Positions 29,758 through 43,639 of a stretch of 64,000 nucleotides of DNA are shown piece after piece (the first letter of the stretch is position 1; each line of letters begins with the position of its first letter). Source of the DNA: Rhodotorula mucilaginosa (Eukaryota; Basidiomycota; Microbotryomycetes; Sporidiobolales; Sporidiobolaceae); NCBI GenBank assembly GCA_034406715.1, contig CP137869.1, positions 744,001 to 808,000 of the forward strand, in the 5' to 3' direction. The translations under genes and the position numbers were made by a program. The notes below the pieces were generated by a model, which searched no databases, was not told the origin of the DNA, and saw nothing but the letters and a program-made list of their open reading frames with translations.

Positions 29758-32700
29758 CTACCAGAAGCTGCACCAACCGATGAACATCTGGCTGAGAGCT
29801 TCGAGGCTGGTCGCCTGGGCGATCAGGCGGTCGACTTGCGCATCGACCGAGAGCTGCACGTTCGGCTTGAAGTCGCGACCGGTGAGCTTTTGCTGCACGC
29901 GCTCGATGACCTGCACCGCGCGAGTATTGATCTGACCGACCGCTCCGTCTGCGGAAGAGAGTCCACCAAGTTCATCAGTAATCATTCGCATAGGAGGAAA
30001 CGGGCGCGAACGAACCGTCGTGAATGTTGGTTTCGTCTCCGCGAGGTCGGCGAGCCCCGGCGGGAACGTTCTCTCCTCCTTCCGCGGCGTGGCGACCAAC
30101 TTGGCGACCGCCTTGCACGAGCCTCCAGTTGATGAGCGGGTCGTGGACGAACGCTTCGAGCACGGCGAGGATCGACTCTTTGTTTTCGCGCAGGACGCGC
30201 ATCGTGTGCTGGCACGTGATCTTGAACGTCCCTTCGATGCCCGACACTTCCATCGCCGAGGTGAGCATACGCGTGAGGCGGAACGGTACCTTCTCCGGGT
30301 GTTTCTATGAGGAGCAAGCGTAGAGCGTCAGTCTTTGTTCCGCGGGGGAAAAAGCTCTTCGCGTGCTTCCAACTCACCTCGCGCTGCATCGCGACTTCGA
30401 AGCAGTCACCAAAGTCGACGTGAACAATCTTGCCGCTGACGCGGTCCATGAGCAAGTTCGAAGGGTGTCGATCGCCCAAGCCGAGGATGTGGCCGACCAT
30501 CGACATGACGGCGAGCGTGCGGCAGTAATTGCTGCGTCGGTCAAGCCAGGCTTCGGAGTTCCGACTCTTGAGCCAGAGGACTCGGTAAAAGTCCTGACCG
30601 GTCGTGTTGTCGAGCGCGTACTCGAAGACCTCGAGCTTCTGGATCTGCATGAGGTGGTCGAAATCGGGCGCCATCTACTCGCGTGCTTGTCAGTATACAT
30701 GTCGAATTAGACAACGAGCTCTCCCGCGACTGACCTGGAGGATGAGGCGATGCTCGATGTTGAGCAGAATCTTCCGGCTGTCACGGTAGTTCTTGATGAG
30801 GACGTGGAGCGTGTCGGTGTTGTTGACCCAGCCGAGGAGACCGGAATTCGGCGAGAGCGGAATGACCGGGTACTTGACGATCGTGAGGTGACGCTTGAAG
30901 GTCTCCGGGTCCTTCTGCAGCAGCGTGTTGACGAGACCGAAGAGCTGCATGACCCTCTCGTCCTGTCGAAGGTCCTCGTGTCCTGCGAATCTCGCCCGTC
31001 AGCCATTATTGCCAGCAGCCCTTCCGAAGAAGCTGCAGCCTACCCTTGAGCAGGAAGTTGTACTCGACGCCATCGCTGCCGCAAACACGAAGCTTTCGCG
31101 GCCGTTGTTTCGAGGTAAAGACTTCGAGGTTTGCGCCGAAGCTGGCAATCCGAATGATGCGCTTGCCGGTTTGGTAGGTACCTGAAGGAACGTGTGAGTG
31201 AATGAGATATATGCGATGCTTCGAATAGTAGAGATACTCACCGGGTACGGCCAAGTCCAAGTCTTTCGCGTTGAGCAACTTTGGTGAGACGTACTGCAGC
31301 TCGAGCAGCGTGAGAGTCGGCAAGTTCTTGTTGATCTTGCGGAACACCTGCGGAGTTTTCGAAAGATGCAATGAGCCACTGCGCCGGCAGCGGCGGACGA
31401 CAGGAAGGTGACGCACCTGGTAGTACAGGTCCCAAGCGTGATTGAGATCTTCGATCTGCCCGTACTGCCGGTAGCGACGACAGGATTCTCGCGCGTCGGC
31501 GAGGTCGCGACCGAAAGTTTGCGCAAAGGAGATCTCGCGAAGGGTTTCGGGACCCTAAGAAAGGAATGAAGGTCAGCGAGGAAACGCACAAAGCTGCTTT
31601 GCCGGAGGCGGGAAGTACGCACCTTTTCCAACATGTCGTGCAGAGGTTCCAAGGTAGCGAACATCGCATCGATGTTGTGGTCGCCGTAGAACAGGCGAGA
31701 AGCCTCCTCCAGGCCTTCGTGCCAGAGCTCGTGCCACAGGATGGCGACGCGGATGAGCTCCTGACTGACGAGGACAGCCTGCTCGACGAGAGCCGCGCTG
31801 TGATCCCGCATTTTGTTCATGATCGACAAGGCGGCGCGCCTCCGAGCTTCGCTCGGGTACTTGGAGGCGACTGTCAGCGGGTAGACGAGTGCTTGCGGGT
31901 GCGCGCGGCCGACGTCGGTCAAGACGTGCTGAATCAGCTTGCGAACGCTCGGATCCGGAGCGTGGATGCGTGCAATCAGCTGGAGCGGCACAGAAAGATG
32001 TCAGCTCGGCCAGTGTAGAAGATCACTGGTCTCGGCAGGCTTACCTGCGGGATGACGTCGAGCCATGTGTCGACAGAAACCGACCGGAAGCCGTCCATGA
32101 TCGCCGTAGACACCTCCGCGACGTGGCCGTACTTGAACCAGAGGGTCAAGAGGCGCAGCGTGTCTTGGAGCGCGCTATCCGGCGAGAGGGCGATCGAGCG
32201 GAAGAAGGCTAGAAACAGCAGCGATCAGCACACACAGTCGGCGAGTAGTCTCGCGAACGGTAGAGCTCACCTTGCACGGCCGGAACCAGATGGACCGAAT
32301 ACGCCTGCGGTTTTGTCGGATCTTGCTCGCCCTGACTCTTGGCGAAATGAGAGACGACCTCCGAATTTGCGAGCGCCCATGCGTGCCAGGCCTTGTACCA
32401 CGTCGGATCCAGACTCGTCGCGAGCAGGTAGGAGCGCAGGATGTCGGGAATGATATCCTGCATGCCAGAGTGGTCAGTTTTGCCATCGTCTATCCCAAGA
32501 AACTGAGGAAGGCTCACCGATCCCCAGTCTTCTTGCATCGCCCCCTGCCACTCGCCGAGCTTGTAGTGACACCGCGCGAGCAAGCGAGTGTATTCGGCCT
32601 TGCGACCAGAGTTGACGACTTCGGCATTCGCGGCCTGTTCGCCTTCGGGATGGATGCCGAGATCGGCGGACAGCTTGGCGGTAAAGTCGCGCAAGAATGC

Positions 32701-35700
32701 GAGCGTTTCCTCGCGAGCTCCCGTCGCCCACTGGTACTTGAGATGCGCGTAGATGACTTGCGGAGGTCCAGACATCGCCGGTCCGCCCATCGAGGCCGCG
32801 TGCTCGTCTCCGAGTAGCGAGTTGAGCGTCTTTTCGGCGAGGCCGAGGCGTCCCGATTTGCGGCAGAGGTTGGCGAACTTGACCCACATCTCCGTATTCT
32901 CGCGGGGCGTGACGACGAGAGCGCGCACTTTGAGGATGCGCTGCCAGACGTCCACGTCGCGCTTGCATCCCTTCAGACGCTTCATCCACGTCTTCTGGAT
33001 TAAGGCGCGCCGTTCGTTGTTTCCGCCGGCAGTTGCCTCCTTGTACGAGATGATTTCCTCGAGCTCGGAGAGCATCTGGATTCGGACGACGGCGTCGTAG
33101 GCGCGGTTGTAGCTCTCGCCGACGAGGGTCGTCAGCTCGGTGTCGAGCAGGTCACGAGCCTTGTTGATGTGGCTCTGAGCCTTGTGGAACTGGCCGCGGT
33201 GGATCGAAAGGATCGACCGGAACCATGCTCGATCTGCCGAGTCGTGCTTGAGCACCGAGATGTACGCGTCCATCGATTCCCACTGCCCCAGTCCCCACGA
33301 GGCGGCCGCTGCGAGCGGGGCGATTTTGCGCCGCATGTCGTGCGTCGCGCGAGTCCAATTTTGTTGGGCGAGCTGCGCGAGCGACTCCCACTCTCCGAGT
33401 GCGTGTAAGCAGCGCATGCGACCAAGGGTGACGTCGAACGAGTCGGGCTGCTCCTGCGCTTTTCGCTCGAACGCTGCGAGAGCATCCTCCCATCGCTCGA
33501 GCTCGATGTACCACTCCTCCTTGAGCTCCAGGTTGTGCACCTGATGCGCGTGCGTCAGGATGCCGATCGAGACGTCCGGCTGCTGCAACGAGTTGTTGAT
33601 CCGGATGAGCTCCTCAATCGTCTGGACCGAAGGATCCGACAAGACTTCAAGTTCCTTGTAGTGGAGCGCTTTGGCGTAGGCTCGACACTTCATCGCGTAC
33701 CCTCCGAGCGTCGCAATCGGGATAGGCAGAACCTTGTCGTCGTGCTCCATGAACTCGGCCAAGTTGAGCAGAGTCTGCGTGATCTCGGGCGGCAACGTCG
33801 GCGAGGCCAGCGCGGTCGAGATCGCGCGGACGAGCTCCTCTTGATACTGATCGTAAAGTTCGGTCCAGCACGAGACGAAGGCGGCGTTGAAGAGGTCGCG
33901 CGCGAGGGGAGGGTAGACTTCGGCGAGGTTCGCGCACGCTCGCAGAGTGTGCGAAGGCGACGACTTGAGCAGCTGAACACTCAGCCGCTTGAGCCATTCG
34001 CGCCAGTCGTCAGGTTTTGCCCGGTCGATCGGTTCCCACGCGGCTTTGAGAGCGACCTGGTTGACCGGAAGTTTCCCGGACCCTGCGTCTGCCGCAACGG
34101 TCGCTTCGTTGTTCGGCATGATGACGCTGTACGACGGAGAAGGGGACGATCAGAATGTCATCCACAGCAGGGCTTCCGTTTAGACACTTACGGATCGCCA
34201 AAGGTCAGATCCTGCGGCAGCGGTTCGCCGTCGAGCAGCATCGTCACGAGCTTCTCGTACTGCGGGTGCACGATGCGATTCTTGACGAGAGACTGTGGGC
34301 GGAGAACGAGCAACATCAACAGCATGCTCAAAGACCGAAAACGATCTCAAAGCCAAAACTGACTCGGTTCACCAGCCCGACGAAAAGGATATAGTCCGGA
34401 CCCATCTGCAGCATGAGAGCGCAGAGGGCGTCCATCGCGACCTGCCGCAGGTCGGGAGGAGCCGAAGAAGATGCGAGGACCCGTGCGATCGGATGGATGA
34501 TGCCCGAGGCGTGGTCGGCGAAGTTGATCTTGTGCGAGAGCTGCGTGATGGTCTGCATCGCTTGCTTCCGCAGAACGATCGGGATGTCGGGCTGCTCGAA
34601 AGTGCGGATGATGGCGGGAATGACGAGGTGCAGGTACTCCTCGAGGCTCGAGCCGAAAATGCCGAAGGCGTGAAGGACGCGGATGAGCGTACTTTGCCGG
34701 CGGGGCTCGGCAAAGTTGAGGTGCTGGTCAAAGGCTTGCAGCATGAGCGGCAGGAGGTTCGGAAGGTAGGCTTTGAACTCGGCGTCGAGCGCGAGCGCGA
34801 TCGACTGAATCACGTCGACGATGATGACCTGCAGCCCCGGATTCGGCGTCGTCGTCCAAAAGTCCCGGATGGTGGTCATGATCGGTCCGAGGTGGTTACG
34901 GACGTGCTGCTTGACCATCGAGATGAGCTGGCCGAGGTTCTGGAAGTAGTACTCCTGCAGTCCGACCGGGCAGCTCCGCATGACGTTGAGGAAGGCGGGC
35001 AAGACTTGCGGCAGGAAGCTGACGACCTTGAGTCGAAGCGATCGGAATATGTACATGATCGCGTCGACGACGGCCGTATGATGCTCGCTCAAGGAGGGAT
35101 CGTTGAAGACGACGAGCAAGGCGCTGAACGCGATCGTCGGGTAATACTCGTCGTGCTGCGGACCGATGTTGGACGGATGAGTCGGGTCCGTCGGATTGAA
35201 CGTTTCGACGTAAGCGTCGTTCGAGGTGCCTTCGACGACGGAGTTTCGGTACGGGTCGAGGGCGCCGAGCGAACCCATGACGCGAATGATTTCGCGACGG
35301 GTGTGCTGCGCGGGCTCCGTCTTGAGTAAACCGATGAGAAGCCCCAGCAGACTGGGATAGTCCAAGTACGGGTCGATCACATAGCCGGCATGAGAGCTGA
35401 GTTGACCGAGCGTACGCAGGGCCGCTTCGCGCTTCGGGGTCGACGCCTGATCGTGCAAGGTGTCGAGGACGAGGGTCATGAGCGGGTCGAGTTGCACGAG
35501 GATGTCCTCGCCACCGACGCGCGCGAGCTCGCCGAGAGTCGCAAGGATGCTGCACGCCACGGCAGGGGAAACATCGCGAGATTTCGGCAGGAGGACGTTC
35601 AGCATCGGAACGACGTATGGTCGCGTCAGCCGCTGCGAGGCTCCGACGAGTAGACCGAGCAGAGTCGACGCTTCCTCCTTGCTGCGTGTCGACGTCGAGT

Positions 35701-38268
35701 ACTCGAGCTCGGTGAGGAGCTGGATGAGCGTCTTTCGCAGCGACGGCATCACGTAGGCCGGATTGATCGCGGCCAAACGACCGATAATCTTGATCGCCAC
35801 CTCGCGAATGGCGTACACCTCGTCATTGAGCGCGATGAAGAGCGAACGGACGCATTCCGCCTGCGCGAGGTGTCGGTCGAACTTCGGATCGAGGTGCGAG
35901 ATGGTGAGTTGCCGAATGGTCGGATCCGGGTCGGCGATGGCGAGAGTCAGGAGCCGCTCGAGGATTTCGTTGACGAGCCGGATCGCGTGATTGCTGGTCT
36001 GGCCCACGACTGGGTCGGTCGCGAGCACAGAGCAACACGAGATCGCAGCGGCTCGGCGAATGTCGGGGTTCTCGTCCTCGACATAGCGCGCGACATGATC
36101 CCGGATGAACTCGCCGAGGCTGTGCTCGTCTTCGACTTCGGCCGGACCCGCGGCTCGGTGGACTTGAAAGACGCCCTTGAAGTTGAACGAGCCGAGGACT
36201 TCGAGAGCGAGGACAATCTGATTCTCGTCCCGACCTTCCGCGGACGGGTGCGTCGGTTCCCGGCGCTGGTACTTCCGAGGTGCGCCCGCCTGCTGGAACG
36301 ACTCGCCGGCGATTATTTGCGATACGAGGTTCAGGATGCGCTCTGTGACGGGAAGAGGCGTCAGTATCTTCGAAGCACGGGAAGGAATGGCCCATCGACT
36401 CACCTTGGATTTCCGGCAGCAACGGCGGGATATCGCGACCGAGCTGAGTCAAGGCGGTCTCGAGTGCGGGGCTGAGGCCGTAGGCGAACATGAGGTCGAG
36501 CAGCTCGTGCATGTGTTTCGTGAGGGCCTGACCGACCGACTGGGCGAGCATGCCGATGCACTGGAAGATGGACTCCTCCGAAGGTGCGCCCTTCTTTCCG
36601 CGCTGCATCAAGCCCTCCTTGATGCTGCTGAGGATCGGATCGAGGTACGGCGCCATCGCCGACTTGACTTGCATCGCGACGTGACCGATGGCGAGGAACG
36701 AGGTGGTCCGGTCGCGGTTGTTCCGTAGCTGACCGAGTAGGTACAGCATCGTCTTGTGCAGGTAGTGGGCGGTAAAGTCGGCGTGGTTGTAAGACGCCAA
36801 AGTCGGAATGAGCTCGACGACGGCCCGGCGGACGAGCGGATCACGATGATCCTTGAAGGAGAGGATCTGGTCGCAGACTTCCGTATACCGGTCGTGCATG
36901 AACTGGAAGATAGATTGCGTCAACGTGGGGCTTCGCGACGAGCTCGAACATAAAGTCCTCACCATCTTGCCCTCCAGGAAGAGCTCTTTGTACCCGAGCA
37001 GCGAACCGTGGATGGCTTCGGGCGTGTTGAGCCGGAGGCCTCGCTGTGCCTGGTCGTACACCATCCCAAACATGTCGGCTCGGTATTGGCCATCGCGCTG
37101 CGTTACGAGGAGAAGACATCCCGCCAAAGCGCCGGCGGCTGCTTCTCGGATCGCCACCTGCAAGAAACAACGAGGTCAGCCTGCAGTGTGGATGTGGGCA
37201 AGTGCCCAGTCTCGCAATTGCACACCTTGGGATCCCGCAGTGCAGTCCAGAGGTTGTCGAGCAGATCCGGCACATTGTCGTAGATGAGGGCAGGTGCAGA
37301 CCGAGTCAATTCGCGAAGAACGAGTACGGCAGCATATCTCCGCGCTTCGATCCGTTCGCCTACATGAGAGGATGTGTGAGTAATTTCTTCAAGCACTGCG
37401 GAGAGCTTCCCGGGCGCGAGTCCCGGGTGCGAACGCACCTTGCAACCACTCGATGCAGGATTTGACCTGAATATCGACATGTTCCGCCATCTGCGATCCA
37501 CCTTGCGCAGCGAGTCGGGCTGTAGCTCAGAGAATTAGTCCAACTCATGAGGGATGCATCAAAAGAGGGGGGACTTGCCAAAGACTTTGGCTGCCATGGT
37601 CATGACGAGCGGATCCGGGCACGGGAAGGCGCGTTGGACGGATGCCGCCAAACGGATGGCGCGCGACATGTCATTGCCGAGCACATCAACGAGTTTGTCT
37701 GCGGAGGTAGATGCGAGTCAGTCATGGTTCTTAAAGCAGCGAGCTTGACAAGCAACGGACCGATAGCGGTGATGCCGGCGAGTTTGTCCTGCAAGTCGCT
37801 CGAGTTGACAAGCGCAAAGCAGCGAGCATGGATCTCGCTGTAGGCCTTGTTGAAGGCCTCGGCCGACAGTGTTCGCGAGCTGGCGAGAACCTGTGAAGCG
37901 GACGCAGCGGGGGGAGTCAGTCAAATCGGGTTGCGGGGGGTCCGAACGGGAACACATAGCGAGCGGATGTCGAGCGCACGTAATTCGAGAGCTCGTGCGC
38001 AGCACGCAGACGGATCTCCTCAGACCTGTACGAACGTGCAAACACGCGTCAGTACGCTTGGCTCGCACCAACGACCTCATCTCATCTCGAGGGAACCCGA
38101 TTCGGAGGCGACAACTCCGGTTCAGTGCCCGGATGGGGGCCGCTGGTCGGGGCAGCGATCTCTTGCGATGACTTACTTGCTACGCATGTCAAAGAGGATC
38201 GCATCGAGCGGGCGGTCTGCGAGGGCGACGCCGGTCGCCGTCACGGCGAGCGTCGGCCCGACCGCCAT
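29758..38268 (-). CDS. TOR1: Serine/threonine kinase TOR (target of rapamycin)
   Basis: The catalytic core of TOR complexes, which couple nutrients to growth, translation and ribosome production. Starting at [20 protein letters not shown] (38268), it has about 20 introns and roughly 2,300-2,400 residues. In order: N-terminal HEAT repeats (38.2-34.2 kb, for example [20 protein letters not shown]), the FAT domain (34.1-32 kb, for example [20 protein letters not shown]), the FRB rapamycin-binding helix bundle with [20 protein letters not shown] (the Ser contacted by FKBP12-rapamycin is present), and the PI3K-like kinase with [19 protein letters not shown], the catalytic loop [16 protein letters not shown] and the metal motif [18 protein letters not shown]-type. 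The C-terminal FATC ends [13 protein letters not shown] (stop 29758-29760), matching the GWCPFW end of other TORs. No disruption was seen. Basidiomycetes usually have one TOR gene. Confidence 0.96.
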
Positions 38269-38548
38269 GCTGAGTCGACTCGATGGAGCGTACAAGGCTC
38301 TTGATGTAGCGCGGAGAGCAATTCGGTGTACAAGGCTCTGCGCGGATCCGAAGCTTGCGAGAACGCGGTGAGGTGGAGATCGGAGAGCAAAGGCGACTTC
38401 GCTGCAAGTGGGGAGCGAGACTCGAGTCCTCTTCGCAGCGATTTGCATAGCGGCATTCTCTCGTTGTCGCAATCATCACAGCCGAAAAGAACACGGTGCG
38501 AAAAAAAGCGCTATTCTCAGTCCAAACAAGAAGCCTGCCTGCAGCGAT

Positions 38549-40956
38549 CTACAGCGCCGGGACGTCCTCCATCTTTGGCTGCCCTGCCTCGGCCATCATA
38601 CCGGCCGGTCCCGTCGGAGCACCTTCGACTGGCGGCGCGAAGATGTATGGCCGCTGGTTGTAGTCGAGCGCCAGAGGTCGTCCGCCATACATGTACCTGT
38701 GGAGCAAAGTTCAGAGGTTAGCGCAAGGTGAGAACTGCTTTCGGATCAAAGGCAAACGAACCCGTTGAACCGCGTGACAGCCGTCGTCGCGTCTTCGATC
38801 GAGGCAAACTGGACGACGCCGGCGCCCTTGGACCGGCCGTGCTCGAAGAGGACCTCGGCGTGTTCGACCGTCCCCGTCGTCTGGAACAACTCGACCAGAT
38901 CCTCGTTCGCAGTAGACCACGGGAGCTGTTCACAGTAGGCGGGTCGTGAGCACGGGTGCAATAGGAGAATGTCACTGCGGACGGAAGGAGCTGGAGCGAC
39001 TCACGTTCCGGACGTAGATCTGGTTGCTCGGCGGCAGCACACTGGCAGCAGGTCCGACCGGCATGCCAGCAAACGCTCCCGGTCCACTCGGGACGCCGAA
39101 TCCAGGTGCTCCGGCGAACCCATACGCGCCGGCACCGAATGCACCAGCACCAAAAGCAGCCGCGCCGGCGCCGCCGTAAGCGCCTCGCCCGCCGAACCCG
39201 CCGCCAAAGCCTCCGCGTCCGGCTCCGCCGCCGAACCCGCCGCGACCGCCACCTCCTGCAGACGGGAAACGGTCCTCGCGGACTTCAAGCACCGATCCCT
39301 GGAACTCGAAGCCGTTGTACATGGCTGATGTGCAGGAATGCAGAGCGAGGCAGTCGAGTACGGTCAGTCGTCCGCTCATGCAGGCATGGCAACAGCACCA
39401 ACCCGCACTCACCGATAGCATTCTGCGCATCTGCTGCAGTCTCGTACACGACCGTACCGGTTCCCGAGTGAACGCCGTCCGGACTCATCTTGACGTCGGC
39501 ACGAATGATCTGGCCCGCAGCGCGGAAGAGGTCCTTCAAGTCTTGCCACCCGACCGTATACGGCAGCTGTGATGAAAAGGAACAATTCAGCCTTCACCAT
39601 CAGGGAGGCAGGGGGGCAAGTGAACATGGGGGATGAACGACTCACGCCAGTGATGTACAGATGACGGCCACTGCCGGCCACCGGTCCGCCCATCGCTGCG
39701 CCACCGTAGCCACCACGTCCGCCGAAGCCGCCTCCAAAGCCACCGCGACCACCACCGGGTGCGCCAGCGTAGGGCGCAGGGCCGCCTGGACCCATGAAGC
39801 CAGCGCGGCCCGAGACGGCAGCCGCGCCGTAGCGAGCCTCGTCCTCGCGGTCCTGCATCGATTAAAAGTTCGTGAGTGTTTTTGAGAGACACAAACCTGT
39901 GAAAACCCTTACCTCGCGGATGAAGAGCGGCCGACCGAGCAACTGCTGGTCATTCAGCTCGCGGATCGCCCGCTGCGCCTCCTCCGGCTTGCTGAACTCG
40001 ACGACTCTGTGGGCAGTGGCTCAGCTGATGAGGAGGAGGCGCGTGTGACTGCCACAGAAATAGAGTGCGAGACTCACCCGCAGCCCTTGGACATGCCGTT
40101 CGGCAGGAGCATGATCTCGGAGAAGACGACGTTGCCGGCTGTGAGGCGATCGTTTGCCGGGATCCGCAAATAGGGTCGGCAAAGCAAGAGGTGGCAGAAC
40201 CAAGGAGAACCGTCCATCAATATCCATTCCCCATCTTCAAACTCTCATCAACCCTGTCTTGGCCTGAGAGGCGGCGGTGGCGGCGGGAGCGGCGGCGCGG
40301 TCACAGGAAGCCGATCTGGCTGTGGACGAGATGCGCCGGGGATGGGCGTGTGGGTGCGAGGGGGTCGAGGAAGCGATCTTGCGCGTGCGAACCCGGCGAT
40401 CTAGCCTTCCACACCTTTAGTGCCAGCCCCCTTCCGCCCTCCTGACTTTCCACCCGCTCGGCCGCCAGACCTGCCCACGACCCAGCCGCATAGCATTCCT
40501 GTTCTTTCCGACGCGCCGACGACAAGAAAGAGACCCACCCTCCCTCATAAAGTCCTTGAGGTCGTTCCACTTGACGCCGAACGCGAGGTTGCCGACGTAG
40601 ACGCGGCAGTCCTTGCGACTGCGCTTGGCCGCTTCGGCCGCGGCAATCTCTCGCGAGACGGCCTTGCGTGCCGGGTTGTACGGCGCACCTCCGTACGCGG
40701 GACCACGTCCGCCACCACCACTGCCGCCCGTGCTGGCGTAGCGGGTCGAACGGTCGGGGCGGGACGAGTGGCTGCGGTGGTCGCGGTCACGGTCGCAGTC
40801 TTGGTCGTCGACGTCCATCCTGCGTGGACTACGCGAACGCGAGCGGTCACCGCGGGGCGAGCGGGACCTCGAGCGATGCCGGCGCGGCGAGGGGCTCCTG
40901 CGGCGTTCTCGCGGCGGAGAACGGGACGGCGAGCGGGATCGTCGACGCTCGCGGGG
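38549..40956 (-). CDS. SR/RGG-type RNA-binding protein with three RRMs (Gbp2/Hrb1-like)
   Basis: A nuclear mRNA-binding protein. Yeast Gbp2/Hrb1 escort mRNA from transcription (TREX) to export and have the same layout. N-terminal RS/SP repeats, PRERRRSRSPSRSPPRERRR, precede RRM1 (CRVYVGNLAFGVKWNDLKDF ... GCRVVEFSKPEEAQRAIREL), a Gly/Arg-rich linker, RRM2 (RHLYITG ... LPYTVGWQDLKDLFRAAGQI), a second GGF/GA-rich linker, and RRM3 (NQIYVRN ... LPWSTANEDLVELFQTTGTV). The stop is at 38549-38551. All RNP1/RNP2 elements are interrupted by introns. The acceptor at 40957-40959 shows that a short upstream exon exists, but I could not fix its start: the ATG before a good donor at about 41126 is in the wrong frame. 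TOR lies downstream on the same strand. Confidence 0.88.
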
Positions 40957-41888
40957 CTGGTTACGCGTTATCGTTGCAGCAAGAGTCAGTAAATGCCGAA
41001 GGACGAATCTGTCCAACCTGACGACCGCGAGGGTGCGCCTCCCTCCTCGTTTGCGCAACGGTGACCACCGGTGTGGTCCCGCTCTGGGTCGTGTTCGCGT
41101 GCCACATGGGTGCCGGATCCCACTCACAGGCTCATCGCGTTCTGTTTGAAGCAGCAAGAGCTGGTCAGTGCACAGTTGCGGCGCGGACAAAAGGCGGCGA
41201 GAGAGAGAGAGAGACAGACCTCGTTCCCTCTGATCCCTCTCGTGCCTGCGTCGGCGCAGTAGATGCGCATCAGTTCCCAGGTCCTCTCTAGTCTCAAGGC
41301 TGCGCTTGTCTGCCTCTCCGCCCTGTGCGTGTGTGAGAGGAGTGCTCACTCTTCAACCTGGTCAGCTGTCAAGTGGGACGACGGACGAGAGCGGAGTCAG
41401 CGTGCCAGTTCGGGGATTGAGCGGGCGCAGATCTTACCCATTCTCGTCTTCTAGCTCGCTTGCAAACGGCAGCAAGAGTGTAGACGAGGGAGCGCTCAGC
41501 CCTCGCGTGGCGGTGCGGCAGCGGATCGACCTCGCCAACTCCACTCCTCGTAGACTCTACCAGCGTCGACGAGAGCACCCTCTCGAGGCTCAGTAGGTTC
41601 TACTCTGATTTATGCATTGCTCCTCAGAATTTCTCGAGGATGATGGAGCAGCCGCCCTTTGTTCGCTCATCTGCTCTTTTGTCGTCGCAGCGCTGTGTCG
41701 TCGCCGAGCTCTTCCTGCTTCCGTATCTCTGCCAGCTCCTACATAGTCACCATCGAAGCTATCCGCTAAGTAGGACCGCGCCAGCCCGCCTATACGCCGA
41801 CTGCTCCTCCTCCTCCTCCTCCGACCCCACTTGACCGAAAAACAGGTCACTCGAACGCCCCAGAGCGTCTACTCCGACTCATTGCACA
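40957..41888. other. divergent region: GBP2-like 5' exon(s)/leader and RAM2 promoter
   Basis: 930 bases. Adjacent to the SR gene is an intron (branch CTGACTC, acceptor CCAG) and an unresolved first exon; a mini-exon with acceptor AAACAG and donor GTGAGT lies at about 41126-41139 on the minus strand. A GA run occurs near 41205. Closer to RAM2 there is a run of TCC triplets (41806-41823). No other gene was recognised. Confidence 0.5.
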
Positions 41889-43420
41889 ATGTCGTCCAAA
41901 GCCTCGGAATCGGAAGAAGACGTCATGTGGTCGAAGCGGCCAGAGTGGCAGGACGTCGAACCGGTCCCGCAGGATGATGCGCCGAATGCTCTCGTTCCCA
42001 TCGCCTACCACGAGTACTGCAAGTCCTCTCGCCGCTTCTTGATGCATTCTGCGTTATTTTCTTACTGATTGCGTGCGCGGAACAAGCAGACCGCGACGCG
42101 ATGGACATGTTCCGAGCCCTCGTCGCCAAGCAGGAGAAATCGCAACGAACCCTCGATCTCACAAAGGAGATCATCCAGATGAACCCCGGGCACTACACCG
42201 TCTGGTGAGACAGATTTCTCGAGTCTTGCTGATGAGCTCACCGAGGAGCTTACCGGATACACACTGGCAGGAAATACCGCGCCGACACGTTGCTCCAGAT
42301 GCAGGCCAACCTCTCGGAGGAGCTCGACCTGCTCGACCAGCTCGTCAAGCACCACCTCAAGTCCTATCAAGTCTGGTGCGCTTTCCTTTCCCGCCTCGCC
42401 GAAAACCGCCACTCGGGGACGGTATTCTGATTGTGTTTCGCCTGCGTGCCAGGCAACACCGCCGGACCATCGTCCTCGCGCTCAACGATCCTTCCCGCGA
42501 GCTCGACTTCACGGCCAAGGCACTCGCACTCGACGCCAAGAACTACCACACTTGGGCGTACCGACAATGGGTCCTCATGCATTTTTGGCCCGCTCCCGCC
42601 TCCACCGCCGCCGCTACCGCTCAAAGCGAAACTCGATTGCCTGCCGCGCGAGAAATCTGGGACGGCGAGATTGCTTACGCCGACAAGTTGCTTCAAGAAG
42701 ATTTGCGGAACAATTCGGCTTGGAACCACCGGTTCTTTGTCGCCTTTGAGAGCGGGATGGGCGGCGACTGCGCCGAGCGCGAGATCAGGTGAGCGGGCCG
42801 CACTGCACGTGGTTCTCGTGACGGAACATGGCACTGACACGCTGGGATGTATACCAGATACGCCAAAGAGAAGCTGGCCATCTCGCCGAACAATCCGTCG
42901 GCATGGAATTACCTACGAGGGTGAGTTCAAGCATGGACATATCAGCTGCCCGCCTATCCCGTCATAATAGGTCACATCAGCTGATACATAGGCCACCTCT
43001 CGAACTCGCAGTATCTTGAAACGCCTGCGCCGACCCCTCTCGACATACTCCGAGTTTGTCAAGCCGCTCGCGCTCAACACGCCCGAGTCCGTCCCGGCCG
43101 GTGACCCGCCCATATCGGAGAGGGCTGAACTGCCCGCCTGGCTCGCGATTGAGTACCTCGCGGATGCGGCCGCTCAAGACGCTGCGGCTCTGAGCGCCGA
43201 GGACGCGGAGACAAGGCCTCGACGCGCGGAAAAGGTCAAAGAGGCGGCGGATGTGAGTTCTTCCTAACTCCTCTACAGAAGCAAACGGCTGACGTGACCA
43301 TACGCACACGCACAGCTGTTCCGGTCCTTGGAAGAGTTTGACCCGATCCGGAGGTTCTACTACGAGTTCTGTGCCAAGCGCGCCGAGTCGCTCTTGCAGG
43401 CTGTTCCGACGGCAGCGTGA
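41889..43420 (+). CDS. RAM2: Protein farnesyl/geranylgeranyltransferase type I alpha subunit
   Basis: The alpha subunit is shared by farnesyltransferase and geranylgeranyltransferase I, which prenylate CaaX proteins such as Ras, Rho and mating pheromones. Start MSSKASESEEDVMWSKRPEW (41889). Several PFTA repeats with the Asn/His-x-x-x-x-W pattern follow: MNPGHYTVW, HHLKSYQVW, DAKNYHTWAYRQWVLMHFW, NNSAWNHRFF and SPNNPSAWNYLRG, separated by introns. A low-complexity Ala/Pro insert sits after the third repeat. The last exon ends CAKRAESLLQAVPTAA at the stop, 43418-43420. About 390-410 residues, a usual length. The key catalytic Lys region HHLKSYQVW is present. Confidence 0.93.
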
Positions 43421-43639
43421 ATCCGGCCGGTCGACCTCGAACTCAAGCGGTGGTCACGCGGACTGGCTTTTCTTGTAGCATAAAGTATCTCCGGTGCCGG
43501 TAATCAGTCTTACAGGCCGTTCCGGGTCTGACAACTGCGCGGCTTTCTCGTGCCGACGGCACCGCGAGTCGGGACGCCCGGCGCTCCTTATCGAGTCTCT
43601 CTCCACTTTCCATCCCGCGAAGCCCGGGCTCCAGCGACA

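Noticed and set aside
34295-35329. 344-codon open frame antisense to TOR
   Set aside because: It lies wholly within the HEAT-repeat coding part of TOR on the other strand; the Asp/Arg/Val-rich composition is that of reversed coding sequence.
41126-41139. ATGAGCCT mini-exon as the start of the Gbp2-like gene
   Set aside because: Splice sites on both sides look good, but joining it to the SR exon at 40956 gives the wrong reading frame, so I left the start open.
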